DNA of 64,000 nt, taken from positions 21,013,501 to 21,077,500 of the forward strand of contig NC_135067.1 in NCBI RefSeq assembly GCF_051401765.1, given 5' to 3'. Shown here in pieces: positions 14,701 to 27,000 of the stretch. Source of the DNA: Calliopsis andreniformis (lineage: Eukaryota > Arthropoda > Insecta > Hymenoptera > Andrenidae). The stretch's first letter is position 1. Every line of letters starts with the position of its first letter. The notes below the pieces were generated by a model. That model saw only the letters and a list, made by a program, of their open reading frames with translations. It had not been told where the DNA came from and ran no database searches. Position numbers and translations under genes: made by a program.

Positions 14701-16001
14701 CGACCGACTGGGGGAACTCGATAGATTCGAGGGCAGTGGATTTGGTACGTCAGATGAGAAGTCTGTGTTAGTTCGATGGGGATATCGAGAGCGATAGATA
14801 TATTTAGGTCTGCGAGCACTTGACGGAGCGAAAAAATTCGTGACCGCCTTACTAGGTGACTGGGTGAGTGAAGCTGAGGTCAATATAGGAAATACGTGTT
14901 TTTTGCTTCTACATATTGAGAATGTAAATTAGATGGAATTGATGTCATTAATAACGCATGTGTAGACACTCAAGGGACGGATACTACTAGCTAGGGACTC
15001 AGTACATATAGGGAATATGTGTTCCTTTTAATTTCTGGAATATTAACACGTCCACGATGTTATTAAAAACCTTCTATCATTCAACCTACCATTGTTTCAC
15101 AAAAAGGAGCCTGAAAACATAATTAAATTTTTATCCTGTATTATCAGGACAACAAATAGCATAGGACAAGGAAGCAAGGTGGTGAACGAAAAGATCCACT
15201 TAGCGTTCATTTTCGTGGACGTTAAATTCTAATGCCCCGGGAACGCTGATCAATTTCAGTTAGCTACCTTCCGGTAGATCGTGATATTCCGATCCGACAG
15301 GACGGGCCGCTGCGTAATGGCAGTCGATACAGTCGGGCTCGTGCGGTCAGCCTTCGGAAGTGTCTAATAATTTTCGTTTAAACGCGCGCCAGTCCGGGGC
15401 TCTTTCGCGCAGCTGGTCTCCGAAAGCCACGCGCATTACCATGGTAATAGACAGAATAGTGATAGGTGTTGAAGGGGAGAGCCGATTTTCGGAGGTCGTT
15501 CATTATCGTCGATATAAGTTGGAGAGAGAGCCACATATCGATAGGATATATCGATGGAAGCCAGCATCGGGAATCTCTCGAATGTGCGACACTTGGACAA
15601 CGTCCATGGCTGGATCGAGACGAACAACCTGATCTCGTCGCGATAGCTCTCAGGGACGGAACTTTAGGACGATAATAAATTCCGAGGGGCGACGAAGCGT
15701 CGGTGTTCCCCAACAAAAATCCGTGGTTGCGCGCGTTCGAGTCGACCGCGTTCGCGGCGATATTTCACGCGGTCGAGGAGTCCAACTCGAGCTCGATCCT
15801 CGACGAATCGTCGAATTTCAGGACGGAAGTAGGACCACGTTTCCGTGAAATTTGTACAAAATACGAAGTTGGACGGGGTCGAGGGAAATTTATTTGACGC
15901 CAGGCTGATACACGCGCGACGCGATGCATTTTTCACCTCCCCCTATTTCGCGGGGCATTTTTTACCCGCCGCGTTGCAACGTTATTAATTTGTCAGCTTC
16001 G
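11720..16001. other. 5' flank of the CUB gene region, no gene seen
   Basis: No frame here has a domain. About 14000-16000 is richer in CpG (for example gcgcgcgcg near 14455) than the AT-rich block at 13070-13400, as would fit a proximal regulatory region, but no specific promoter motif stands out. Confidence 0.5.
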
Positions 16002-16140
16002 ATGTTGGAGAAACGTCGGTCGCGCTGTTTACTCGCTCCTACGATATTGATGGTCATTCTATTTGTCACGGTTCTGTTTTTACGCTCGCGATACTTCCGG
16101 ATTATCTGCCAGCGATACTGTTGCGCTATCACGATTTGGG
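16002..16140 (+). CDS. Alternative first coding exon with a hydrophobic anchor (weak candidate)
   Basis: ATG at 16002 opens MLEKRRSRCLLAPTI and then a strongly hydrophobic run to about residue 27, followed by a basic, Cys-containing segment. A plausible donor (GGG|GTGAAT at 16141) leaves phase 1, which fits the acceptor at 18805 and would give ...AITIWG-QVDLW. The same frame is open from an earlier ATG at 15924. This would make a type II membrane-anchored form in place of a secreted one. The start context at 16002 is poor (T at -3), and phase agreement alone has a one-in-three chance. Confidence 0.2.
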
Positions 16141-16243
16141 GTGAATCTCGTGATAATTAGAGATAGATAACTGGACCGAAGAAAGATTTTAATGCTACTG
16201 AAAATTTGTGGAATGCAACTCGGAAATCGTGAGAATGCAGTGC

Positions 16244-16252
16244 TATATAAAG
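16244..16252 (+). promoter_or_regulatory. TATA box candidate (TATATAAAG)
   Basis: TATATAAAG lies in a GC-mixed region 1.7 kb before the signal-peptide exon. A start about 30 bases downstream (near 16275-16280, sequence ttcacc) would be ordinary spacing. A consensus donor follows at 16690, so this may be the promoter of a non-coding first exon of the CUB gene. AT-rich chance matches are common in this genome, hence modest confidence. Confidence 0.35.
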
Positions 16253-16274
16253 CAAAGAATTCGAGCAACAAATC

Positions 16275-16689
16275 TTCTTCACCAACGAGAAGCGAGGATT
16301 TCCAGCAAAAACCAACGCTTCCATAACGCTCTGACCCGAGCAGCACGCTTTTCCATCCCGTGATCCATGGGTCTCGCTTCGTGGGCTGCCGTGAGCGCGC
16401 CACAAGGGTGTGAACAGACCTTAATGGTCCTCAGTAAAGCAGAAAAGGTAGAAATTGCGGCTGGGGTTGGAATTCCAGTGGAAGGAGATTTTGGTGATAA
16501 AGCAGTGAAAAGAATCGCGGAGACTAACCAGTGCATCTTTTATTTGCAAAGGATTTCCTTTGTTCACGATTTCGTCTTCCCCATATCGATCTCATAGAGT
16601 TCGAGCCCTACAATCGTCTTCATTTCGCGCGTCTCCTCTTCACTTATAAAAAATATATTTTCGCGACTTTGGATCTCCCTCTGTCACAG
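16275..16689 (+). other. Possible non-coding first exon (5' UTR) of the CUB gene
   Basis: The segment runs from the expected start below the TATA box to a strong donor (CACAG|GTGAGA at 16690). A fitting acceptor (ttcgtttgcag) ends at 17882, 84 bases before ATG 17967, giving an intron of 1193 bases. The exon contains one notable upstream ORF (16367-16597). This is a model from signals only; no transcript evidence is available. Confidence 0.3.
16367..16597 (+). CDS. 76-codon ORF upstream of the CUB gene (possible uORF; unrecognised)
   Basis: This is the first ATG after the putative TATA-directed start (ccATGG context). It encodes MGLASWAAVSAPQGC, continues with a stretch of purine-first codons (KAEKVEIAAGVGIPVEGDFG and on to KRIAETNQC), and ends at TAG 16597. 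The RNY-like codon bias over about 40 codons is stronger than in surrounding chance ORFs. No signal peptide, membrane segment or known domain is seen. The opposite strand is also open here (16279-16536), so coding on that strand, or none, cannot be excluded. Confidence 0.22.
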   Translation: MGLASWAAVSAPQGCEQTLMVLSKAEKVEIAAGVGIPVEGDFGDKAVKRIAETNQCIFYLQRISFVHDFVFPISIS

Positions 16690-17127
16690 GTGAGATTTTC
16701 CTTATCCCGTAGTCGTCGACGTTAAACAAACCCCTATAATCAAGCTCAAATCGATGGATTAAGAATCCAATTGGAGCCGATTCGACTCCCTCTGTTTCAT
16801 CCCTCTCCATTGTTTCCCTCGGCACGTGAAATCCCTTGAAATCCAAGTTCCCCCTCCAGACGGCATTCCTCTTAACCACCTTCCTGGCACATTCACGGCC
16901 CTAAAGCGCTCGCCTACACGGACGTTTTTCTGAAATACATTTCCAGAGGCAGCCCGAATAGTGTCGGCGACGATGGTGGCGATGGTGGCGGCACCGGCAA
17001 TAAAGTTTGCTTTATTTTTACTACCCCTCTGGCCAAGTACCGCCCCGTATTTCCTGGGGATATTGACATATCGGGGGTGCTGGGGCTTCTCCTCTTAACG
17101 CCCTTTTTACACTGCCACGGAATTTAT

Positions 17128-17290
17128 GTCTTCTTTCTCTGCCGTCCTTTTCTCCGCCGCTCTACCCCACCCCGCCTCTCACTCGTGCCACGATCTACAT
17201 CTTCTACGGCTCTCCTACTCTCTCCCTCTTTTATCTTTCCTGTCCTAGACCATTGTCTCTTCTTCGTCCCACTGCCTGCTCCACCTCGAC
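17128..17290 (+). repeat. Pyrimidine-rich tract
   Basis: A C/T-rich low-complexity run that includes a strong-looking acceptor (tctttcctgtcctag, ending 17248). No convincing exon follows it. Confidence 0.5.
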
Positions 17291-17966
17291 GATTCCAACG
17301 ACGAACAAGGGGACAATCAATCACGCGCCTATCTCCACGCGTTCACAGAATCAATCGGAGATCTCTATTATACGTTGACTCGCTGTTGGGATTTTTTCCT
17401 TTGCATCGTTTCCCTAACTATCCGATCGATTCGCCGCTCCGATTACGTTCGCTATCGTTGTCGGTGCAATTTGTTCGCGGCGGTTTGGACAGGGGTGTGT
17501 AATGCAAACTCAAGCTTCGTTGCAGTTTTCGGGCCGAGTTTAGTTAATTTTGGGAACCGGTGGCTAAATGGGGAAGTGAATTGCGTGATTTTCTGTGGAG
17601 GGTTCGAACGGAAAAGCGATTCCAATTTAGGAAGAACGTGTCTAAATATGTGTCCATTTAAAAAACTTCACCAGGGAACTGAGGAATCGCTCTTTGCAAA
17701 ATTCTAAATGTGAACTCTTTCGAGAATGTCGACATAAATAACCTTAACTTCGAATCACTTATATACTCAGTACTAGTAGTTTTCAATTCAAAGTCCACAA
17801 AACTGCAAACAATATTCACCCTCGCTTCGCTACGACATCTCGGTAAAAGGACAGTTTATTAATTGCTCCGATTCGTTTGCAGCGAAATCTCGGTCCATGA
17901 AAGTGGTCGCACGCAGTGAAGGGTGTAATAAAAGGCGGAGGAGAAACGAACGAATTGGCAAAAACA

Positions 17967-18054
17967 ATGAGCAATCGGTCGTTCGCGAGTTACATTCCAC
18001 CTCTCATCCCTTTTTTCGCTGCGTTTCTATTTATCGATGTCACGGGACAGAATG
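17967..18054 (+). CDS. Coding exon 1: signal peptide (best candidate)
   Basis: ATG at 17967 lies in a near-ideal insect context (aaaaacaATGa, A at -3). It opens a frame reading MSNRSFASY followed by a hydrophobic run rich in Ile, Pro, Phe, Ala and Leu, then VTG-QNG. That is a good signal peptide, with probable cleavage after Gly27 (Val at -3, Gly at -1). Phase-1 splicing to the acceptor at 18805 needs the GT at 18055 (GTGTAA, weak). A stronger donor, GTAAGA, sits two bases later at 18057 but would shift exon 2 out of the cysteine-rich frame. A microexon between 18057 and 18804 would reconcile both. The alternative first exon at 16002-16140 has weaker start context. Confidence 0.5.
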
Positions 18055-21000
18055 GTGTAAGAGGAACGCGAAAAAAGCGAAGCGAGCTGCAAAGGCAGCC
18101 ACGAAAAAAACATGATACCACAGTCGAAACGTTAGGTAAAAAAGGGATCGAGTGATCGAGGGGTAAAAATGGCGGGACAAAGGGTCGCGAGTGTACAGGG
18201 AAATTCGCTGGAGCTAGAATTTCAACTGCCACGAAGTACGTAGAAAACAGGATGCGCAGTGCGCGCATTCTTTCACTTTATACGAAGAATTGCATTTTCT
18301 AGACGGGTTGTCGTCGCCGCATTCCTGACTAGACACCGAGAAACTGCTGAATACATTCGCTCATCATCGGACTCCACAGGTGCATTCGCGTGCGTTCTCG
18401 GGTTTTATACAGAATCGCTGAATCGGTAAAAGATTTAATCCGATATGAATGAATGACTTGTACGCATCGTGATCGTTTGAGTTCACTACGTTTTAGACGA
18501 ATCACAGACTTACCACTTGGTAACTGAATTAAAACTAAACTATCGAATCTATTGAAAAAGTTTCTAAGCACGTCTGCATGAATTAATCTAACAGTTTTCT
18601 CACAAAAGTATGAAAATATAATTGTGGAAGAAAACTGTATCCATAATGTGGGTGAGTGAATGGGACAGCTTTCATAGACAAGCGTTTGAGTAACTGCAAG
18701 CAGTTTCCAAGTTCTTTCGCAAAGTATGTGTGTCCCGTGGCTCACAAAGGTCCAGAGTCCTTAGAGCTCCGTTTTCTAACTGTTTCGCTTTCGTCTGGTT
18801 TCAGGTCAAGTGGATCTTTGGACGCAAACGACGAATGGTTGCCCGTGCAGTTTTAATTCGTCGAGCAACGAATGTGCGTGCTGCGTCCCATCCGGAGGAT
18901 GCAGCTGCGGTGCTGCCTCGCCAGACAGATGCACTCAGTGTGGCTTGGAGCAACACTGCGCCAACAGTAAGCACCATCATTACGTTTCATCATCATTCGT
19001 CTCCATGTTCGTGGCGTTAAATTACGTGTCGCATAAATATTCATTCCTAGATAGCAATCAGTCCTGATATTAGCATTGAGAAAAGGAATTCACTGACAAT
19101 CTAACTATTTCAAATTCTGGTAACATAATCGATTTACTTCTGCCTTTTAGAATTTCCGCAATATTATGTTCAATTTGTAGACATATTCGGTTGAAATTGC
19201 AACAAGCAATTAATCCATTTACGTATCAAAACTTGATGGTAATTTAACTATCCGTTAGAGTGCAATTTCCACGTCGGTGTACCTTCATCTGACCAATGCC
19301 CGAATTCAAGTGTTTACTTCCTCACTAAATGGAACACAATTACGCGATGTCGACAAGCCAATTTATTGCTCCTTTGAATCGAAATTACTATTGAGAACAA
19401 TATTTTCGTCCATACCACAATGGGAAATGAACGTTCAGAGCTTTGGATAGTGCATTTCTTTGGGCATAAATAATTCTAGTCTGTAAATGTTTTGTTCATA
19501 TTAAGAAAAAATGATTGTTGACGCCTCGAGGTCACTACAGAAAAGCCATAAAAAATATCAAGAAGGGTGGCACAACTTTTATGGAATATTTACGAGTCAT
19601 GCCTCAATTGTGCCGGATAAAGCAAAAATCTCGTCACCGAAGTTACTACCGCATTCCTCCCTTTTCTTTATGATAATTGATTACGTCGGAGTTTCTTTCT
19701 GCCTTTCATCCATCTACTCTTTCCCTTCGTTAATTACTTCTGACGTTATTGCCTCTCCATCCCATCCATCAAACCTTTCTTTCCTCTGGATCCTTATATT
19801 CGCCACAGAGGAAGCATGCGCTGGCCTTTTAATTACAACAGAAGTTTTAATGGTGTATTACTTACCAGTATTTTCCGTAGACTCGCAATGCGTATCAGAT
19901 ACAAGATACTTTACCCTGTAAAAGCTGTTATTATCGTGAACCGACTTTAACGATCCCCCAATGTAAACAACTTGCCCGAAAGTTTTCCAATTAATTGATT
20001 AACGAAGAGACAATTAAAAAACTGGTAAAAAAAGGAAAAATTTATCTCGCAAAAAAAGCTACCAACAAGCGTGTACTGTATTCATGATAGTGTGTACTAC
20101 AATATCTTATTGTTCGTAAACTCTGAAAAGCTCTTCAGAACTCTTTAGTCCTCGAACAATTGGCGGCTCTGTAGTGGTTTGCGGTGTAAAGCAATAAAAA
20201 GGAGTAATTTGCTGGTAATGCAGTCTCAGGTCTTTTGGGATGTTACGCCCTACGCGAGCCAATTGTGTATCGATTCAGAAGGACTATTGGATTGGCTGAC
20301 AAGGTTGCGCGTCACGACTCCTTGACGCCTCGAACAGGAAGGACGAAGTCTTGTCCAGACTGTCGTCAAAGAAATACTGTGCGTGAGAAAAATCATTATC
20401 TGTAAGAACAGTATTTTTCTACGTCATCTACACGTCACTTTTATTCATTGAATCAGTAGTAGTGGCAAAAGTTCGAGTTTTTATTTTATATAGCTCTGAA
20501 ATGATACAAGCTCTCGTTTCACTTTCTTTCCTCTGACCATCAATTTCTTACGTCAACCAAAGACAAAAAACTCCAACTTGTTTTGTGAGAACAAATTATG
20601 TACACTTAATTAACATTAGCTGGGCGTGAAGAGACGCTTTTTGATCGGTAGATGTGTGCAACAGGTGTGTTCGACGGGAGTTTTTTTAAGCGAAGGAAGA
20701 AGAACAGCCAAACCTGAGTGTTAGAGGAAAAAGATTGATAGAAAATTGTTGACGAGCGAGTAATGACACGTGGAGTATATAGCTCACTGACGAGACGATT
20801 TTATGCTCGTGAGAGAAGCACAAATTGCACTTAAAAGAGATCCAATATTACGTTGACACATAAACTAATTAATTCCTGATACGTACCTATTGATAACACA
20901 GTATAGCAAGCAATTCGGCAAATACGTTCGATCCAAACCCATATAGAAGTTATTAGTACGTATGATCTGTAGTGGATTACTAAAGTGCTACAGTATATAG

Positions 21001-24000
21001 TTCCGCCATTAGCTCAATTGAGGGTAGGTAATACAAATCCAATCAATTAGTGTCCTATTAGAGAATAACGCAAACAAACTTTCTCATTACCTAAAATAAC
21101 TAAAAATTGTTGTGTATAGCCAATTTACCACATTCTATTTCATCTCTGTTTCAGTGTGCAACATAACGTTGGACAGCAGACAGTTATTCAGCAAATCAGA
21201 TCGCGGCTTCGGACAAATAAAGTCGCCATCCCTTGAAGGGCCCTCGAGGTGTACATACAGATTCGTGCCAGACACTGGCCAGCGAGTCGAGCTACAAATC
21301 TATCGACTGATTTCCATCGGACGACACAACGGCACCGTGTAAGTAGCTTTTACGTGTCTCTGTCTTATCGTGAACCTTCGCTCGAAGATCTTTGCGTGGA
21401 GGAAAAGTAGCGTCCACCAAAGAACTTTCCTTTGCTCGTCAAAAGAGCTGACCATTCGGATCTAGAGATCTTGAGGTCCTGGGAACACTCAAGTTTTACC
21501 AGTCTATCGTTGCTTTGTCCTCTTTTAGTCAAAACTAAAATATCCATCTATGATGGTAGTCCTATGACTGGGAGTCACGGGTAAATTTGTAGAAATAGAT
21601 TGAATTTAACTGCAAGGATATCTGCTATTTGAATATCATTTCTGTTCTCTGTAATATAATTTCAGTCCATTCTGCTGTTGATTTAACCAATGGAAAATGT
21701 AAACTTTATATCCGATGTAGTTTAATTATCGTCGAATTTTTAATGTTGGTAATTAATTACATGGAAAAGCGGTACGAAATATGAAATTGATTTGGGAATA
21801 CCTGATTGCAAGTAAATTTCCAACGTGGGCACGAAACGCGAGAAAAAATGTTACGATAATATGTCAGTCACCAATGCACCAATAATTGTTTCGTTAATAC
21901 AAAACCATAGTGCGATACGTACACCAGTTGTTGACAGCGATTTACACATTGACCAGGAACCATTCGACATTAATCAAAAATGTTTTTAATCACTTCGGAC
22001 GTATCGTTTGCCCGCTTGTCTTTTTTGTTCCATATTTTTAATCGAATTAACTTTTTGTATCGGGACGCCTGGTCGACGCGCATTTTGTCCAGTTGGAAAT
22101 TGTTATTACAATAAATCTTGTTCCCCGATATTTGTTCGTCGTGCGCAAAATAATCCATTTCTCGTTACACGCATCACTTGATGGCACAACTATAATGTTA
22201 AATGAAAAAGTAACAGCTTTCATACGATTGGATTTCAAACTTTACGAATCAGCGTTTCGATTTCTTTTTTCATTGAAAATTGTAGCTTGAACTGTAAAAC
22301 GTATATTGGAAATCATCAAAGAATATGTTTGCTTCGTATTCGAAAAATTTAGAGCCATTTTACTCACTAATATCATTAAAGCAACGATTAAATTATTAAA
22401 TTAATTAGAATTGGAAAGCAGCTTGAAACTTCTGGTACGCAGTGTAGATACAGATCCAAGACTCGTGTCTGCTATTTTCACGACGCGGCGGGATGAAAAG
22501 TTGAAGGGCGGCTCATAGCAGTCGATATGATTGGAGATCGCTCGTGTCGATGGCCGTTTCAATTTGTCATACTTCCGCTCTTACGACGCTACCACCAATA
22601 CACCACACTTAAGTCCCTCTCAGCGTGTGTAGACAGCATGAGAGGTTGAGGCCAACCTGGAAAGAAAAATTACTGTTTCTGGAAGCATCCCTCTGCCCTC
22701 TCTTCACTTCCTTCGCTCGGCCACGATAGTGAACGAACTTTGTGGCGAGTAGGAAGGGCTTCGACGAGAACCTGCGAAACTTCTTACAATTTTTCGAGAC
22801 TCAGTCCCCATTCCTTTCTTCTCGCCGAGTCTAAGTAGAGCTTAGTGAGCGAATGCATGACACGCCTGCTGGAGTAGCTTCCGTCCATCATGTTCGATAA
22901 GGCATGCATAGTAATGCACTTTGGATACGTTCAAACCCTGCCTTCGATTATTTTTACTCGGCTTTAAGGAGATTAATAAGAAAACGATATGAGAAGCAAA
23001 GTATTTCCAGAAAGTTTCCGCAATAACGTGGAGAAAGTAGTATAGGTCAACAATTCGTCTTCCCAGGAATATTTTAGTCCGATTCTATTTCCTTGCGCAT
23101 AAAACCTGACATTTCTAGATTCACTGTGTTTCTACCTTCCTGGGTACTCATATTTTCACATTCCCCGTTGTTACATTTACATTTCACTAATTGTTTTCGC
23201 ATGGTGCCCACAACTTCGCTCCAGTAACAGTGTCTGACTTTTTCGTCCTACGTGTAGCCGTCAAGAAATCATACGCTCGACGAAACGAATGAAATCCAGT
23301 AGAGATTTTCATTTTTACGCTGTACTCGAACAGTAACAAACCCCGTTCCTGTGTTCGCGGAAATACGATTTAAGTGCACGCGTAACAAGACATTGAGATG
23401 CACCACTGCAGAGGGATATCGCGAAAGGAGATACGCCGCGGTGGAAGTAAAAATAATCGTTCGTACGAGGTTCGAGTTGCCGTATTGTATGAGCGGCAAT
23501 AATTTCGGATAAACTCGATAAACCGTCGGAATGGAATACGCATTATGGCTTTTCGATACGTTCTTTTGCGCTTGCAGCCGTAGATAATTTAAATCTGACA
23601 TTCACCGTCCGTAACCCCTCGATATATCACGGCGCACAGAATACAGCACTTAACCAGTCCGCCTCTCTGTTTCGCCGAGGCTGTCGCGACGGCAGCGTCA
23701 TCGCAATAATTTTGCAAATTCTCGCGTAGAGATACTCGGGCTCGTCCGTATTTTCCCCCGATATCCCAAACTGGGGGGAAAAAACGTGGCGGGCTTAAAC
23801 GGTCGTAAAGTCTAGCGGCGCGTTCGGGGGTTGTTGGTGAACTTTCTTCCGCGGGCGAACTACAAACATTCAGCATTCACGAGCCCGTTCATTACCTCCA
23901 TCCCTCTTCCGTTCTCGGCACTTTATTTTTCAAAGTTGAGCGATTTATCACTGTGTGTCCTCCTTTAACTAAAAGCGCCCGCGAATGGACTTGTAAAAAA

Positions 24001-27000
24001 TATAAAAGCGCCCTCGAAGTTTGCCCGTTAACGAAAGGCAACGGCGACTGGCCCGAGTCAGCCAGCCGGCGGACGCTGCCGAGAGAGAGAGAGAGCCTGA
24101 AGCGAGAAATATCGTTACGCTTAGGTACACGGGGGCTGGCAGGCCAGTGTTCGCCTTTTACCTGTTCCTTGAATGTTGCCGTTTGAGAAACTGCACGGCG
24201 TTACGGGAAAAATTGCGAAACCTGCATTTTTCTCCGGGAAAACATTTCTCAGACGATACGGGGACGAGCGCGCGGCGATAAAACGTTAATGCTCCGTTGA
24301 CTGTGCCACGGCGCATGAGGCTGTATCAGAAAAACGTATGTTATGAAATTTACGACAACGCTCCGTGGACGCCGCGAGTCGTTAAGTATTTAAACCTTTC
24401 GCGGGGGAGGACTGTTCAAAAGTGAAAGGCGCGCCGTGGAGGCGATACGTGGGGAGTAACGAGCTGACGTCTTGCGCCGTTTTACAGCGAGCGTAAAAAT
24501 TCGTTCCTTCGGGTGTTTCCAATAGCCTCGCCGATTACGAACATAAAACAGAAAGTAAAAGGTACTTACTGTCTGTCTGGAGATAGCAAGGCATACTCTA
24601 CTTGCGAACACATCAGAGTACTCAATCTCGCGTATAGGTTGTCTGATTAGATACGGTCCTGTTCTACTTGCCGGGAGTGTCTTGTCTTCACCACGAGAAA
24701 TTCAGCTAAAAGGAATCGTTGATTAAGAGAGAATTTCGATTCCGAAACCTGATTATAGGAAATGTTTTAGAAATTCTTTTTTCAATAATTGTGATGAATG
24801 AGTCTTAAAATTTTGAATATCGCAAAGTAAATGGTTCGAATGTTATAGGCTATAATTTTTCAAGAAAGACCTATAAAAGTGTCTTCTCAACTGAGTCTCT
24901 AAAGGAGAATATCTCCTTAATACTTCTCGAAATAGACAACAGGTGACGTCTGACTAGTCACTCGCCTATTCCACTTACTGTTGCCTCGCACAGGCATTTT
25001 TCAGAAGCAACGTTTTATTCGTCGAACAAGCGTCTGATCGAGTAATACACTTAAACATTTATTCACGAAGACACCTCATTCCCAAATCTCGTTGGCCGAA
25101 ACGAAAGACGCAGCGTTTCTGTCAATCCTTCTTCATCCCCTTCCCATCTGCTTCTCGTCTTGCGTACGCGCGGACAGATGAGAGGTGCGCCGAGTGAAAT
25201 TACGTCGCTCAGCGGAATACTATTAAGTGAAGTAGCGGAATAGAATGGCTCCCGTGGGTGATGGATGACCTTAATTTTGCTATGATTACCAGCGGCTCGG
25301 GAATTTGTATGAAAATCGCTCAGGGCTGGCTCTTTCACGATCCTGTACCATCGTCGCGCCCCGCCCCATTCGTTTCCTCCGCCGCCTTTCTTCCGTTCCA
25401 TGGTCCCCATATTTTTTAATCGTCCCCGCTTCCTCGTTAATTCAAGATCGCCGGCTCGAGAAGCGAACGACATTGATGGACGCTTATAAAAGTCGCGTAA
25501 TATCGGATCGGGCGGACTTTCATAGCTTCATGTTCGCGTCGAACCGTGAATTACGTTCATAAGTTCCCTATCAGTCTGGGCATCTATCACTAGATTAGTC
25601 GCATTGAAAAATACGCGCATTTCTCACGTTTCACTAGCTCCGAGTTATCTCTGCAGATCGAATCGATTCATTCGGATCTCTTTGGAACACGATTATTCAT
25701 CCTCCGTTTTAAAACGAAAACCGACCAACTCCTTCGTAACAAATTCACGCGAGTTGATGCTTAATGCGTTCGGCACTCTTTCCGCGTGGTGTATTATGAT
25801 GGTAATCTTGGAGAGCACGAGGCGCCGCGCCGGTGCACCGAGTCGGAATGTAACGCGTGTTCCGAGCGTTCTGGGGATGTAGACGTTCAGGGACGATAAA
25901 ACGCGGGGACCGTGCGCGATGTTCGTTCAGCGTTAACGTTCCGAGCAAAATGCCTCGGTGTATTATTCTTAAATTCTCTGCCTCGCACCGGTGTTTCGCG
26001 AGGGCTTCGGCTATTGCGCCACTCTTTTCCGTTTCGTCGTGTCTTTACGCTACAATCATGTTTCTTTATATTGGGTTGTAACACGTGAAACGCCCTCTCG
26101 CAGATGGTTCTGTAACGCTTACATGTATGTTTGCTTGCAATCGGCTCCTTTATGTCGGATTAAAGATCAGTTTACATCCTTTCTCGGACGTTAAGTAGAA
26201 AGTTTTACTGTGAGAGCTGTACTACGAAACTTTATTCCCCCATCAACTACAACTTTCACAATTGTTTCAAGCGAAATACTTTGATGGCTTAAGGTATCGT
26301 AGAGTTCGCATTACAGACAATTCGGAAATGTATATTGACTTAAATATTGTATCTAATTTAAATCTGGAGTAGTTTCGTTCTGACAGCTCCCGTTTCAGTT
26401 CATTTTTGCTCGGTACCGAGTTTCAACGTCATGTTTCCTCACAAAGCGAGCATTAACCCGGCTGGTTAACAACACGGGTTGCTCAATCCCGGAAATAGCG
26501 AAACAAGAGCGAGATAAAGTTAATGTGAAATGTACAAATGTCTTGAGCCCGCTCAAACGTTTGCTCGCGTATACACGCGACTATTAATAAATTACTTCCA
26601 GGCTGACCCCTTGAAGCGACATTCCGCCGTTTTCATTTTCCAGCGACTTTTTCGACCCAAAATACATTCATTTAAATGAACATTTTAATTCTGACTAGGA
26701 TGAATCTGTTATTTACATTTACTGTGTCTTTGCACGCATAATATTATTAAATAGAATAGTTAATACTCGACTACTCTAAAGTGGAACGTCCGTAAACTCC
26801 TTAGATTTCGAAACACGAGCGCGCGACAGTGACAAAGCGCGCGCTAAGTCTTCCTGATTTCCCCGAGTAATTTAATTTTTTATAGCGCGAGAGAGCTGCG
26901 ATGCCGCCAATATGAGCAGCTTGCTCGGCCATTTGTCTCGCATGCTCTCGAAAAAGAAAGGTGAACTCGACCACGCTACGTAACGATAATTCCCGTTCGA

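Noticed and set aside
17249..17502. Candidate exon after a strong pyrimidine-rich acceptor
   Set aside because: The downstream frame is Arg/Ser/Leu low complexity and has no convincing donor in the needed phase.
17897..18056. ATG at 17897 spliced through the strong GTAAGA donor
   Set aside because: It does give phase 1, but the peptide is basic with no signal sequence and the start context is weak; the signal-peptide frame from 17967 fits an extracellular CUB protein better. It may act as an upstream ORF.
20994..21045. tRNA A-box-like string (TAGCTCAATTGAGGG)
   Set aside because: No matching B box or acceptor stem; lies in intron 2 just before exon 3.
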